Source: Pseudorasbora parva (Eukaryota > Chordata > Actinopteri > Cypriniformes > Gobionidae). Taken from it: a stretch of DNA of 64,000 nt. Where the stretch lies: contig NC_090178.1 in the NCBI RefSeq assembly GCF_024679245.1, positions 15,392,713 to 15,456,712 on the forward strand. The letters run 5' to 3'. Made by a program: the position numbers and the translations under genes. Under the pieces are notes generated by a model that did no database searches, was not told where the DNA came from, and saw nothing but the letters and a program-made list of their open reading frames with translations. Shown here one piece after another: positions 11,231 through 22,760 of this stretch (position 1 is the first letter of the stretch; every line of letters starts with the position of its first letter).

Positions 11231-11366
11231 TGGATGGATGGATGGATGGATGGATGGATGGATGGATGGATGGATGGATGGATGGATGGATGGATGGATG
11301 GATGGATGGATGGATGGATGGATGGATGGATGGATGGATGGATGGATGGATGGATGGATGGATGGA
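11231..11366 (+). repeat. (GGAT)n microsatellite 3
   Basis: About 34 uninterrupted GGAT units, immediately right of the 9669-11197 element. Confidence 0.98.
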
Positions 11367-12238
11367 AACACTGTTAAGAAAGCATGTTTCATTCAGGTCT
11401 GTAGAACAGCTTGTGGTTAGAATTCTCAGTCAGTAGCTGCTCTGTATGAGAAAAAAAATATATCAGCCAAAACCACATGTACAACAAATCTAATACGGGT
11501 TACAAAAATACGCAGTTCTGATGTCATGAACATCAATTACCACAACACTTCAGTGCTGGAAGGGCATGCGCTGGAAAAATTGGTGCTATGATGATTTAAT
11601 TGGCAAGAACTTGGCCGCTTTTGCCCGCACCCACCCAGTTCCTGCAGGTGTCTCAGAGGAGGCCTCCTAAACAAATTACAGTAGGTCAAACCATTACTTC
11701 TGACGCTGAGGCCCAAAATCAGGCTGGGTCAGCGGAGGTCTCTGTGTGACCACTGAGTTAGAGGTCAGGCCACTTACGCCTGTTTTACATTATTATGTCA
11801 TCAAATTACGAAACTTAAACCGTTTCCAATGCCACAATCTCATCCAATGCACACACTCACACTCGGACTCTCACAAAGTGTCTCCATTTTTAAGCCGGTC
11901 CATCGTTATGGGTACCATACGCTGAATCATGCCAATGTGTGTGTCTGTCTGTCGAAATTAACGTGTGTGTCAGACAGCATGTGTGTGAGCAAGTCAGAAG
12001 TAGTATTTGGCAACAGAGCCTGTGTTTGATAATGAAGTCATCAGTTTAAGTAAACTCCAGATGGTTTGGTTAGAGAATAGAGCTGTGCCATCTGCAATAC
12101 ATTCAGTTTCTTGGTCTCTCCCCTCCTCTAGTTTGGCACGGCTGTCGATGAAGTGCTCATAGTCTTAATGCCATTACTGAAAGGTTTCAGAAGTCACAGC
12201 CAAGTGACTTTCTCATTTCACAATTACCTGTGCTCTCT
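11367..12238. other. Non-coding, apparently single-copy stretch
   Basis: Mixed-composition DNA without a convincing coding frame. Confidence 0.5.
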
Positions 12239-12505
12239 TAAAGGGATAGTTCATACAAAAATGACAGTTGTGACATCATATTCACACCCTCATGACATTC
12301 CAAACCTGTATGTCTGTCTTTATTGAGTGGAACACAAAAGATTTTGGAAAGAATATCCTGGCTATGCTTTTCCATATAATAAAAGTGAATGAACTGTAAA
12401 GAACTGGGGCTGTGAAACTCCAAAATGCCGAAAAAAAGAATCATAATGGTCCATGCGACTCGTGCTTCTTCTGAAACCATATGATAGTTTAGTGTGAGAA
12501 ATGGA
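12239..12505. repeat. Interspersed repeat beginning AAAGGGATAGTTCATAC
   Basis: Its terminus resembles FB1 and FB2 (GGGATAGTTCA), followed by CACCCTCATGACATTCCAAA and GAACACAAAAGA. These are typical of a large cyprinid non-coding repeat group. I see no inverted right end. Confidence 0.6.
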
Positions 12506-12947
12506 TTTGAAAATAAAGTTCACAAAATATCTCAAAAGAACTAGAAGATTCCAAAGAGACCAAATCTTTCCTTGTCAAATGAGAAGGTTGATTCAATTCA
12601 CAAAACCAGTCTAAAAGACTAAATTGTGTCTTTCAGCGAGTCAAACCTGAGAACCAAATTAGCATGATTTGTGAATAAATCATTCAGTTTTGTGAAATCG
12701 TTTATTAAAAAATTAATTTGTGAATTTGTTCACAAATCATCTCTTGTGAACCTTGAGATGTATGTTCCTTAAACAAACCTATCGTTTGGTTTTACAATAC
12801 TTAGGGCCAGATTTACTAACAACTTGCACCAGTGCAAACCCTCTTTTGGTGTTGAAAAAACATTGTCATGATGTATTAAAGACACGCAGGGAATAAAGTG
12901 CTGAAAAGCAATGGACGGGTTATTTTTTGTAGCTGACCTTATTGTTT

Positions 12948-13363
12948 GTGACACTGGACCACAAAAGCAATCATAAGTCGCAAGGGTATATTCGTGGCAA
13001 TAAATCAATACATTGTATGGGTCATAATTATCGATTTTTCTTTTATGACAAAAATCATGAAGATATTTAGTAAATGTCCTACCATAAATATATCAAACAT
13101 TTATTATTATAAGTAATATGCATTGCTAAGGGCTTTATGTCGACAACTTCAATCTTCATTTTCTCAATATTTAGATTTTTTTTTTTTTTTTTGCACCCTC
13201 AGATTCCAGATTTTAAAATAGTTGTATCTCGGCCATATTGTCCTATCCTTACAAACAATACATCATTGTAAAGCTTATTCATTCAGCTTTCAGATGATGT
13301 ATAAATCTTAAATTTTCAAAAATGACCCTTATGACCCCTTATGGTTTTGTGGTCCAGGGTCAC
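12948..13363. mobile_element. MITE with GTGACACTGGACCACAAAA ends
   Basis: The left GTGACACTGGACCACAAAA pairs with the right TTTTGTGGTCCAGGGTCAC. The interior is AT-rich and non-coding. I recognise this terminus as a common zebrafish-type repeat. Confidence 0.85.
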
Positions 13364-13432
13364 ATATGCACTTGTAGAAGTTTCCCTTTCAGACACAAAA
13401 TTTATGCACTGTAAATAAGTGTAAAAGATGTT

Positions 13433-14073
13433 CACTGTAAAAAATAAGATACCTGTCTGCCTTAATTTTGAGTTCACTGAAAGTTAAAATTTTAGTTAAT
13501 ACAATAAACATTTTTGAGACTCGTCAACCTTTATTAAAATATTATTAAAAGGTTTTGAAAGCATATTGGGTAATAATGTGATTTATCACATTTTTATGTG
13601 GTTTAGATACAATAATATTTTGAGTTTCTATTTATTAAACCAATTTCCTTCATTGTATCACCACATTTTTAATTTCAATAAACGAAAAATGTTAAGGCAA
13701 CCAGGTTACTTACTTTTTTAAAGCTGCTGTCCATACGTTTTTTTTTTTTTTTGTGTGTGTGTGTTCAAGATTTACAAAAATTATATAATGAGAATGTACA
13801 ACGTGAATCATTTTCCAAACCTTGTTTTTGTCTTACCCTGAATCATTATGGTAAATTTATAATAAGTGTTTATATTGGGACTATTTCAGGCCAGACTGGT
13901 AGGTACCGCAGCGGAGGAGCACAGTCCCCTCGCCATCGACATAAACAGAGAAAAGTAGCTCCGGCTACAATGTTCTTCCGCAAGACGCATGCAGTTCTGT
14001 TTATTAACCCCTAGAGCGCAAAAAGTTACGGACTGCAGCTTTAAGTTAAACCAACAAAAAAATTTTTACAGTG
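13433..14073. mobile_element. MITE with CACTGTAAAAA ends, split by another repeat
   Basis: CACTGTAAAAAATAAG at the left is mirrored by TTTTTACAGTG at the right. The interruption at 13718-14044 begins TTAAAGCTGCTGTCC and ends GGACTGCAGCTTTAA. Confidence 0.75.
13718..14044. mobile_element. MITE with TTAAAGCTGCTGTCC ends
   Basis: The inverted ends TTAAAGCTGCTGTCC and GGACTGCAGCTTTAA enclose about 300 bp, including poly-T and (GT)n runs. It is nested in the CACTGTAAAAA MITE. Confidence 0.75.
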
Positions 14074-14342
14074 GAGAGTATTTAATCGACTCATGCATGG
14101 TGATTTACTACAGTTTGTGTTCATCAATGTACTGGTGTTTGCATCATTATTTACCGCCCAAAAAAGAACACGTGTCATAAACCAGAAGCTAATTTGCTCT
14201 GCTCTTGGTAGATAGCGTTGGTCATTATGGAAATGTTTCAGTTGCGTCTGTGTTCATTCATTTGCACGTCATCAGTAGATCACACTCTGAACTTTCCACT
14301 CCTGTCCATCAGTGCTTTTATGGAATTGCTCTCTCACACTAA

Positions 14343-14738
14343 TGGCTTGTTTCCACTGAGCAATACAGTTCAGTACGGTAGGCCATTTTTGCCATTGCAA
14401 TTGTCAGAAATTGTGAATGGTAACCTACTTCTGAACCACACCGTACCACTTTTCTGGCAGCCTTCCGTTGGGGTACCCAGCACAGTAGTCCAGTACTAAA
14501 GGGTGGAGCTAGACTCACTGCAGAACGTTGATTGGTTGACAGAGAATCTTCACTTGCGCATGCTTTTTTTGGCTGTGTTTTTCCCTGACAAACAGCCACA
14601 TGCCAAAAAAGCAAGAACAAGATCTGCTGTATGTTGTCCACTTTTGTTTAGTGCGTCCCTTTCTTCTTCGCACGAGAATGACGTTGATCGCTACAAAATG
14701 CCTATCATAAGGGTGCTGCTGACGGTGGAAACAAGCCA
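14343..14738. mobile_element. MITE with TGGCTTGTTTCCAC ends
   Basis: TGGCTTGTTTCCACTGAGCA at the left pairs with GTGGAAACAAGCCA at the right. The interior is non-coding and contains a self-complementary GTACGG/CCGTAC-rich left half. Confidence 0.8.
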
Positions 14739-14805
14739 GATCAGGGTTTAGTGTCCTGACTCTATCGAAATGAGACATCATTTGTTTAGTAAATCTGGCC
14801 CTTAA

Positions 14806-16124
14806 TAAGGAATATAGTGCAGAAATCATTTAGGCTTCTTTTACAAGATTTTATGATACGTATATGGTGCTTAATCACTAGTTCCTACTCATTATTTTTG
14901 CATGTGAAAGAGAGACCAGCTCTCAAAACTCCCATTTTTAGTGTTCCACAGGAGAAATAGCTTTGGTCAGATTTGGTGCACCATGACTAATCCTTTAAGT
15001 TTCAATTGAACTTTTTTGGCAATACAGACTATGAAATTATATATCTACTGTCGATCATGACACAAATAATGATCTAATGTAAGCCAATATGTATCCCAAG
15101 CTTACATTTGTGTGAATTTTTCAGAAAGTGTATCTGGCAAACCAATGCCAAATAATATTCATCCTTCCCCCACATTTCTATAATAATCTGGACATTAACA
15201 TGACTCATGTCCTTTCTTTAAGTCTTTGGGGTTCTTCTCTCTTTAACGTCCGCCAGTTGAAAATAAGTCTAATCTCTTAGAAAGGTAATCGCACACCTCT
15301 CCTTAATAAATAGTTTGAGGTATTATTCATGTCTATAGTACAAATGACACAAGACAAATTATGGTCGTATCACTAATGGTACTTGCCTTAGCAAACACCA
15401 TAATAAACCATTTTCTTATCAACTAATCAAAAAAGCATTTCCTTATCGGCTAATCAATGTGTCCCTTGTGAAATATATGGGCCGAGGTAGCGAGCATTTC
15501 TATCCGTTTCCTGAGCATTCCTCCAGATCTCATTCCTTTAATAGATTCAAGCATGGAGGTGCGTTAAAACAATCCGCCAGTGACAAAGAACAACACTTGA
15601 AAAATAGCATGCATCCACTCTCGCTAATGCATTGCTCAAACCCATTTGGGGAGCTCCTTCATCTTATTTAAAACATGTAAATGAAAAATCAGTTCAGCTG
15701 CAAGCCGCCTGAAGAAAAACAGCCCCCGTCTTCTTCAGTGGTGCTGTAATTACCATCACAGCTGGCAGTTCCCATTACGCCATCTCGGCCAGCTAAGAGA
15801 ATGGCACAGGCCTCACCACCATTCCACACTCCACAAGCAACACCTGTACATTGTAAAAGAGAAGTGTTTGGAGGAGCACACACTCGCTCATTTCCTTACT
15901 CTACATTTCTCACCTCTCAATCTCTGTCCGTCACGTTTTCTCATATCATTTTTGCACTATATCCTTCTAGCCTCAAACAACCTGGCTACGAACTATGCAT
16001 ATACTGTACACAAAAATAGATTGTTGAAATCACTAGTTCAAAATATTGAAAGTCTTCGGAAACCATAGTTTTGTGTCAATAGCAGATTCATGATCTTTTC
16101 CTTTGAGTCAGAACTTGATTCTCA
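14806..16124. other. Non-coding, apparently single-copy stretch
   Basis: No repeat partner in this window. The part at 15470-15900 is less AT-rich and could contain conserved non-coding sequence, but nothing in it can be proved from one genome. Confidence 0.45.
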
Positions 16125-16610
16125 CAATGGCCCTCATTTATCAAAAGCGCGTACACCACATTTCCAGCGTACACCTTGCGTACACCCGAACCCACGGTGA
16201 CTTTGAGATTTATCCATATGGACGTTGGCATACAGCACGCTCAAATTTTACGCCAGCTCAGGAGGTGGTGTACGCACGTTTTGAGTTAGTGCAAAAATGC
16301 GCAGAAAAACAATTCCTAACTCCACAAAACGCACTGACAAAGATATGCTATATTATGACCATTGTAAAACAACAACAACAACAAGATAGTAATTATAAAC
16401 TTCAGTGTTTATTTTTGTGGAACATGGACTTCATTGTTTAATTTGTGTGACTTTACCAAAGCATTTGATTTGTAGGCATATGTATTCCTCCAGTCGCGAG
16501 CCTGTGCGCTTTACCTGACATTTCAGGGTTAGGCCCGGCAGCTGCGCACGGACTGGGACTGAAAATAATTCAGACTGACAAAATAATAAAAATGACAGTC
16601 TTCTTCTTCT

Positions 16611-16611
16611 A

Positions 16612-16649
<38 letters not shown>

Positions 16650-16676
16650 TAATAATAATAATAATAATAATAATAA
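16611..16676. repeat. (AAT)n microsatellite
   Basis: About 22 AAT units with one GAT interruption. Confidence 0.97.
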
Positions 16677-17018
16677 GATGAAGAAGAATCTTACAAATTG
16701 TCATGCAGTTATTAATGTGAATGAATGGTAGGCTACTCCACATCACATCATCATCATATCGTACACCCCAATACATGTGCCGAGATACGAAATTAAATTT
16801 AAAACGTGCTGTAAAATAATGCATTGTGATAGGTAATGTATCATTATCAACGGCTATTTAAACTTCTGGAGTGCGCTTCTCAACCTCCACACTATTAAAA
16901 GTAGGCCTACTCGTAATTTGGATCCATATTTTGTTTTTGTGGGTGCCTTTAATCCCACTCTTTAAACTGTCAAATAAAACAATTTCGCTTTTTTCCACTT
17001 CCCTGGGGATGGTCTTGA

Positions 17019-17144
17019 TGGGCACGTCTCAATTATCTCACTAGTTCAGTAGTCAGGGCACTAATCAGGGAGTCAGCCCATTGACTTATGTCTTAATCAG
17101 TGTCCCGACTAGTGGACTAGTGAGATGATTGATGAGACGCGCCC
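17019..17144. mobile_element. Short palindromic MITE
   Basis: GGGCACGTCTCAATTATCTC at the left pairs with GAGATGATTGATGAGACGCG at the right. The central halves (ACTAGTTCAGTAGTCAGGGC against GTGTCCCGACTAGTGGACTAG) are also complementary, so almost the whole 126 bp can fold into one hairpin. Confidence 0.75.
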
Positions 17145-17676
17145 AATCTCCACGTCGGAGAAGTTTAGCTTCTTTGCCGTCTTCCGTGTGTCCATGGCGT
17201 AAAATGAGGGCGTGGGGAGGCGGAGACTTGAATATATAGGGGCGTGTTATTCTAATGACGATCGTTTTCAGCCGACGCATTTATAAAGGGCAGGTATTGC
17301 GTACACCGGGATTGCAGAGGTGCGCACAGCTTTTAGAAATCAGGCGGTGAGAGGAGTGTAAGCATAATCTTACGGCAACATATACACCAGTTTCTACGCA
17401 AGATTGATAAATGAGGGCCATTGAATCTCAAATTAATCAGATGATTCAGCTTACAAAACCAGCCTAGATTACTTAATCATGCTTAACTGTAAAGTGAGCT
17501 GTTAACCGGATCATGGTGTCAGTGGCCCTGTTTACACTTAAGATCACTCAGATCACAAGCAGATGAGGGAAACACATTCCCGTTTACACCTGATGTTTTA
17601 ATGCATCTCTTTTGTCCACTTTCAACCACTTCTGTCCTGATTTCTTAGAGGGGAGGGTCTGTGGGCGAGTAAATGT

Positions 17677-18774
17677 CAACCTGATCTCACAGATTTCCGT
17701 GAAATGAACACGGACCCTTAACTCAAAAATCTGTGGTAGTTTCACGGAATCGCAGAAAATTCCGTGATGGGAAGTGATGCCTATGTAAGTCAATGACAGG
17801 CAGCATCCGTGGTCCACACACGGATTCCCTGTTCCAACACCTTATATTCGTTTTGAACACTTGACACATTTTGAACACGTTTTGAACACTTAACTCAATC
17901 CCTTCCCTAAACCTACCCATTTGTGTATTATTAAAAAAATTAAAAAAAAAAAAAAAAACAAGCTATAACAGGCAGATACACAAATACAGCAGGCACAATT
18001 TATTCAGAAACTACAAATATCCCAAGTGTTCCGAGGCCAAACGATTGATTTCTGTGAAGAAAATCCCCAAAAGCGATCAGTAACATCGAGTCCATCCGCC
18101 AAAGATTAATAATACATTTCAAATATTGCCGCCAGAAGAAACGTAACGTCAGCTTTGACAGCATTGGCTGTTTATGCCGCGTGACCAAATGCATCATTAC
18201 ATCAGCTTTGATTGTAAAATACCATTGGCTCTCGTGTGTCTCGTGACCGATCGCGTCATGGTGACGTTTGTATCATTTGAATCATGAGAAATATGAACGA
18301 GTGCGTGTGTGGAGTACGATCATCATTTCAACAATTAAAACATTGAGATCAACTACTTGAAGATATCGTATGACTTCAGAAGACTTGGGATGAAACATGA
18401 GTTAATACTTCTATACTGTTTCTGGTCAGTTTTTGCAATAAATAACTGTGACTGTACAACATACATTTATTTGCCTGTTATGTGTTTTATATTGTTGACA
18501 GTGGGTAGGCTTAGGGTAGGAGTGGAGTTAGTTGCTCTGAAATATAAAAGTAGGCTATACATTTTCATGAAATCATGTCTACTTTTACAAATGCAAATAA
18601 TGAAATGTGTTTTGGGAATCTGTGTGTGGACCACAGATGCTGCCTGTCATTGACATAACATAGGCATCACTTCCGTGGACCCATCACGGAATTTTCAGCG
18701 ATTCCGTGAAACTACCACAGATTTTTGAGTTAAGGGTCCGTGTTCATTTCACGGAATTCTGTGAGACCAGGTTG
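17677..18774. mobile_element. 1.1 kb long-TIR element with 8-bp target duplication
   Basis: CAACCTGATCTCACAG at the left pairs with CTGTGAGACCAGGTTG at the right. The inverted arms run about 140 bp and include ACGGACCCTTAACTCAAAAA and its complement. GTAAATGT occurs immediately outside both ends (17669-17676 and 18775-18782), a clean 8-bp target duplication of the kind made by hAT-type transposases. The core (about 17870-18560) is shared with 50106-50770. No transposase remains. Confidence 0.88.
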
Positions 18775-18929
18775 GTAAATGTACGGAGAAGCTCAAATGT
18801 TTTAGACCCTGTTTACACCTGTATTTAGTGTCATCCACTTGTGATCCAATCGACCAAAATGCATCTTTTGGAAGTTTCTAAGCTGCTAAAAAATTTTGTT
18901 AGCTGCAATCATCAGTTATTACTCCACTT

Positions 18930-19760
18930 TGTTACTGTGAAAAAAACCTTCACTTGACAGGTGCAAGGGCAAACATAAGGATTTGAGCATTTGACAAGGG
19001 CCAAATTGTGATGGCTAGACGAATGGGTCAGAGCATTTCCAAAACTGCAGCTCTTGTGGGGTGTTCCCCGTCTGCAGTGGTCAGTGTCTATCAAAAAGTC
19101 CAAGGAAGGAACAGTGGTGAACTGGTGACAGGTTCATGGGTGGCCAATGCTCACTGATGCACGTGGGGAGCGAAGGCTGGCCCGTGTGGTCAGATCAAAC
19201 AGGCGAGCTACTGTAGTTCAAATTGCTCAAAAAGTTAATACTGGTTCTGAGGTGTCAGAATACACAGTGCATTGCAGTTTGTTGCGTATAGGGCTGTATA
19301 GCTGCAGACCAGTCAGGATACCCATGCCCGTGGGCACGTGAGAATCAGAACTGGACCACAGAGCAATTGAAAAATTGGGTCTGGTCTGATTAATCACGTT
19401 GATTTATTACATAAGGTGGATGGCTGAGTGCTTTCCTTTGGAACACATGGCACCAGGATGCACTATGGGAAGAAAGCAAGCTGGCGGAGGCAGTGTGATA
19501 CTTTGGGAAATGTTCTGTTGGGAAACCTTGGCTCCTGCCATTCATGTGGATGTCACTTTGACATGTACCACATATAATTGTTGTCCCTGGTGGTTGTGGC
19601 CTCTTTCAGCAGGATAATGTGTCCTGCCACAAAGCAAAAAAGGTTCAGGAATGGATTGAGGAGCACAACAACGAGTTTGAGGTGTTGACTTGGCCTCCAA
19701 ATTCCTCAGATCTCGGTCCAATCGAGCATCTGCGTGATGTGCAGAACAAACAAGTCATAT
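18930..19760 (+). pseudogene. Tc1-like transposase pseudogene
   Basis: This is a degraded Tc1/mariner-family transposase of the DD34E type. The N-terminal helix-turn-helix region is readable as [20 protein letters not shown] near 19011-19070 and [18 protein letters not shown] near 19160-19215. The C-terminal catalytic part is readable as FQQDNVSCHKAKKVQEWIEE near 19606-19665 and as PNSSDLGPIEHLRD near 19697-19738. The last retains the glutamate, but the usual NPIEHLWD is altered. Frame changes and stops separate these blocks, so it cannot make protein. A sister copy lies inverted at 54116-54965. Confidence 0.88.
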
Positions 19761-20339
19761 CTGAATTATAATTACTTGTCTATAATTATAAGGTAACTTA
19801 ATCATATTTTATAACATTATATTATGACAATTGTCAAGCTCTAAATTATGTTCCAAAATAAAGTTTGAGTCTGTTTTATGGGCATTTGACACAGAGGAAA
19901 CTGGAGTGACTAACAGTCATGTCATAAAATGAGTAACATGTGGTCAACATTGATGGGAAGCAACAACAGAAATGCAACATTTAAACAACAACCAAAGTCT
20001 AAATAGTTTTTCTCATTAAGCTCTAGTTAAACAAAACAACACGCCCTGCACAAAGTGATTTTGAAACCTCCCCATTAGAGAAAGAAATATCAAATGAGGA
20101 ACAGTCTCATTCTAGAAAGCATTTTGATTGCACAAAAGTGTGTAGTGCCGAATGAGTCATCTGTCATGTTGTGGCGCTTGTAGTAATCACACAATGAAGA
20201 CAAGACCAACTAGGAACAAGCAGAAGTTCGCAGGAAGAAAAAAAATCATAGAAAATGACCACGTAAAAAAAATGGATGACACTTAACACAGAGTGGAGAC
20301 AACTGAGGGATTATTTATACAGGGACATAATCAACATAA
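19761..20339. other. Non-coding stretch
   Basis: AT-rich DNA with no convincing coding frame. Confidence 0.45.
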
Positions 20340-20720
20340 CGGAACCGGTATATAACTTAATTAGCAACCATAGAAACAAAGCAATGAGAACTTGGTTACT
20401 GATGTAAACCCCATTCCCTGACGAAGGAACGGAGACGTTGTGTCAAAGACTGATAAATAGGGTCTCACTTTGTTGTAAAAAAAGAAAGCCAATGGAAATG
20501 GCGAGTGGAATTTGCATGCCAAGCCACTCCCCTGTACACATGGGTACATAAGATGGCGGCATGCATCCACTCATTCAGGTTTATGCTGAGGGGCTCAGAC
20601 AGGAATCCTGGCTATTCAGCAGGGTGATTCAGGTGGCAGGAGGGGCATAATGTCTCCATTCCCTCTATCAGGGAACAAGGGTTATACCAGTAACCAATGT
20701 ATTCCCTATATGTAGTCATT
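20340..20720. repeat. Interspersed repeat family L (GAAGGAACGGAGACGTT), copy 1
   Basis: This contains CCCTGACGAAGGAACGGAGAC, GGAATTTGCATGCCAAGCCA and CTATCAGGGAACAAGGGTTA. Part of it recurs inverted at 22550-22760 (AAATTCCACTCGCCAATTCC there, against the complement here). It is typical of cyprinid repeat DNA; class not assigned. Confidence 0.6.
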
Positions 20721-21673
20721 TTCTACATTATGTCAAAGACCGACAAATGGGCTTTGTTGTGCAAGTTACTTCTAAACTGTAATACATTATAGATTACTTG
20801 TTAGTTATTTCAAAGTAAATGTTTACATTACAATATTACTCCTATATCATTTTGAGTTGTACTTTCATTAAAATAACTTCAGAAGTAAAACTAAAAATTC
20901 TAAAATGACTAAATGTACTAACGTTACTACAGAGAATTTTACATCCAGAAGGCAATATGATGTAGCATAGATTGCCATCCAAGCTACTAACAATATAGCA
21001 CATAATTGGCAAAGTGATGGCGCAAGACAATACAAGAAAGGATGACAGACAAAATCACAAATGATCCAAGTCTGTTAAAAGTATGGTAGAGGTAAAGTGA
21101 TTATCTGGCAATATCTGGGAATAGCTTAGGTCTATACATATTAGACACAACAGACCTGTATAAACTCTAATATCATGAGACGATGCACATTTGTTCTTTT
21201 CGTATTGCTGTCATTATTTTATTCTCTTTGAATTCAAGAGGTTCAAAACACAAAAATGTCATTGCAAGTGCAAAAAGTGCAAGAGATGGGTTTTTTTCAT
21301 TGCTAGCGCTATTTCGAGACTTCGATAATTCTTTTGGTTTTAGACAAAGGTCTCTTTTGACTTAATTTGCATTTGACTATTATGTTCTTCTTGTCCTTAT
21401 CTCTATAAAACTCTAAGTAATGCATATCCGTCTAGCTTGAAACCTTGTTAAACCTCGTTTATACTTTCGTTTGGCTCCGCAGCGCAAGCTTCCGCTGACT
21501 GCGCATGAACCTTGTACACTTGGCAGTGGCGAGCACAGACCGAAATCATGTCTTGCGGCAGTCCTGTAAAACCCCCCTTAAATACGCCTTCACTGGACTG
21601 TCACACACAAGCTCTTGACTGACCATGAATAGGTAAAAACTTATTTGCATTTTTCATTTGTAAAATCTACTCT

Positions 21674-22322
21674 ACGTAACTTTTCTGTCCAATAGACGGC
21701 GCCTATTCAAAACAAAAGCGTAGCTTGATAATGCCAAGTTTGAGCTCAGAATCTTGGGATGTGGTCTTCAGCTCATTGCTGGTGGAAAAGAATCGGGATA
21801 GGATTCGGGCAGAAATCATGTTCATTGATGCGATTATTAATGTTACTGTATGAAGCAGAGCAGGACCGAATGTTGAGGGAGATGAGCAAGGCCGCAGGAG
21901 CGATTGGCAACATATGGCTTGTGAGCAGCGAGACTTTTATTATGACAGGACACAGTCGCGGGCGCCATTCCCGCTTTTCCGGTCATGAGTGTGAGGTAAT
22001 GCAGCTCTGTTTATCATGTTAGATTAATTAAAGTGTGTTTAAAATTATGTTATGATGTTACTGTATAAGGTGCATTTGCTCTGCGGCTGCTTTGACACTG
22101 CTAAGAGTAAAACGTTTCTGCCAAATAAAAGGGTTACACAGATATGATGCAATTGACAAGCAACTCCGTGAGACATCCCGGTTCCTTGGTTAAAATAGCA
22201 ATTTTCTCACAATTTACAAAGAGTTGGAAACATTTGGGATATTGTAAGAACTCAACTGAACAAAATATATAACATTGGCCTTGTGGTTTTTGGATATTTT
22301 ACTGCAAAAGTCCTAGTGCACC
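21674..22322. repeat. Interspersed repeat family A, copy 2 (inverted)
   Basis: This is a reverse-complement copy of 1-625, more complete at the GTGGTTTTTGGATATTTTAC end, where it ends in GTGCACC. It lies inside a TA/TAATG-rich repeat whose right end reads GTAACGCGTTACTCCCAACA. Confidence 0.75.
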
Positions 22323-22549
22323 ATTGATGTCTTGCTGTTTTTTTTTTTTTTTTTTTTTTTTTTTTGAACAATTACATTTTGAGCTTAAAATGTGTTGTAA
22401 CTCAAGCGTTACTGGAAATGTACAGAGTAAAATATTACAAAAAATATATTAGTAATGCCTTACACTACTGTGTTACAGCAAAAAGTAATATGTTACTGTA
22501 ATGCATTACTTTTGTAACGCGTTACTCCCAACACTGCAAATGGGGTCCC
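22323..22549. repeat. Poly-T run and GTAACGCGTTACTCCC repeat end
   Basis: About 27 T residues at 22339-22365 are followed by GTAATGCATTACTTTTGTAACGCGTTACTC, split here as GTAATGCATTACTTTTG and TAACGCGTTACTC. I recognise it as the terminus of a widespread fish repeat. Confidence 0.5.
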
Positions 22550-22760
22550 TACGAATAGCGTCACGGTTACTGAACTGTGTTGCGTGTGTTTGAGACGCAG
22601 ATGCTGGCAAGCTATGGCGTGCCATTTTCCCCCCGTATTTACGAGGAAGTTTGCAAATTCCACTCGCCAATTCCATTGACCGTTTTTCAACAACTCAGAG
22701 GTGATTGGGGCTCCTAAGTGAGACCCCATTTGTGATTTATCGACATAACGTTGAACGTGA
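22550..22760. repeat. Repeat family L, inverted fragment
   Basis: AAATTCCACTCGCCAATTCC and GTGAGACCCCATTTGTGATT correspond to the complement of 20440-20530. Diverged and partial. Confidence 0.55.

Larger units (their letters stand above)
12801..14805. mobile_element. 2.0 kb TIR element (TTAGGGCCAGATTTACTAA ends) with nested insertions
   Basis: TTAGGGCCAGATTTACTAA at the left is mirrored by TTAGTAAATCTGGCCCTTAA at the right. Most of the interior is other repeats: 12948-13363, 13433-14073 (itself split by 13718-14044) and 14343-14738. Little original sequence remains, and no transposase is recognisable. Confidence 0.8.
16125..17423. mobile_element. 1.3 kb TIR element (CAATGGCCCTCATTTATCAA ends)
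   Basis: CAATGGCCCTCATTTATCAA at the left is mirrored by TTGATAAATGAGGGCCATTG at the right, a perfect 20-bp inverted repeat. GCGTAC/GTACAC-rich subterminal motifs occur on both sides. The interior carries an (AAT)n array and a 126-bp MITE. No transposase is recognisable. Confidence 0.85.

Noticed and set aside
17526..18820. A TIR element around the 17.7 kb insertion, based on CCCTGTTTACAC at 17526 and 18809
   Set aside because: The two motifs are in direct, not inverted, orientation, and I could not define ends.
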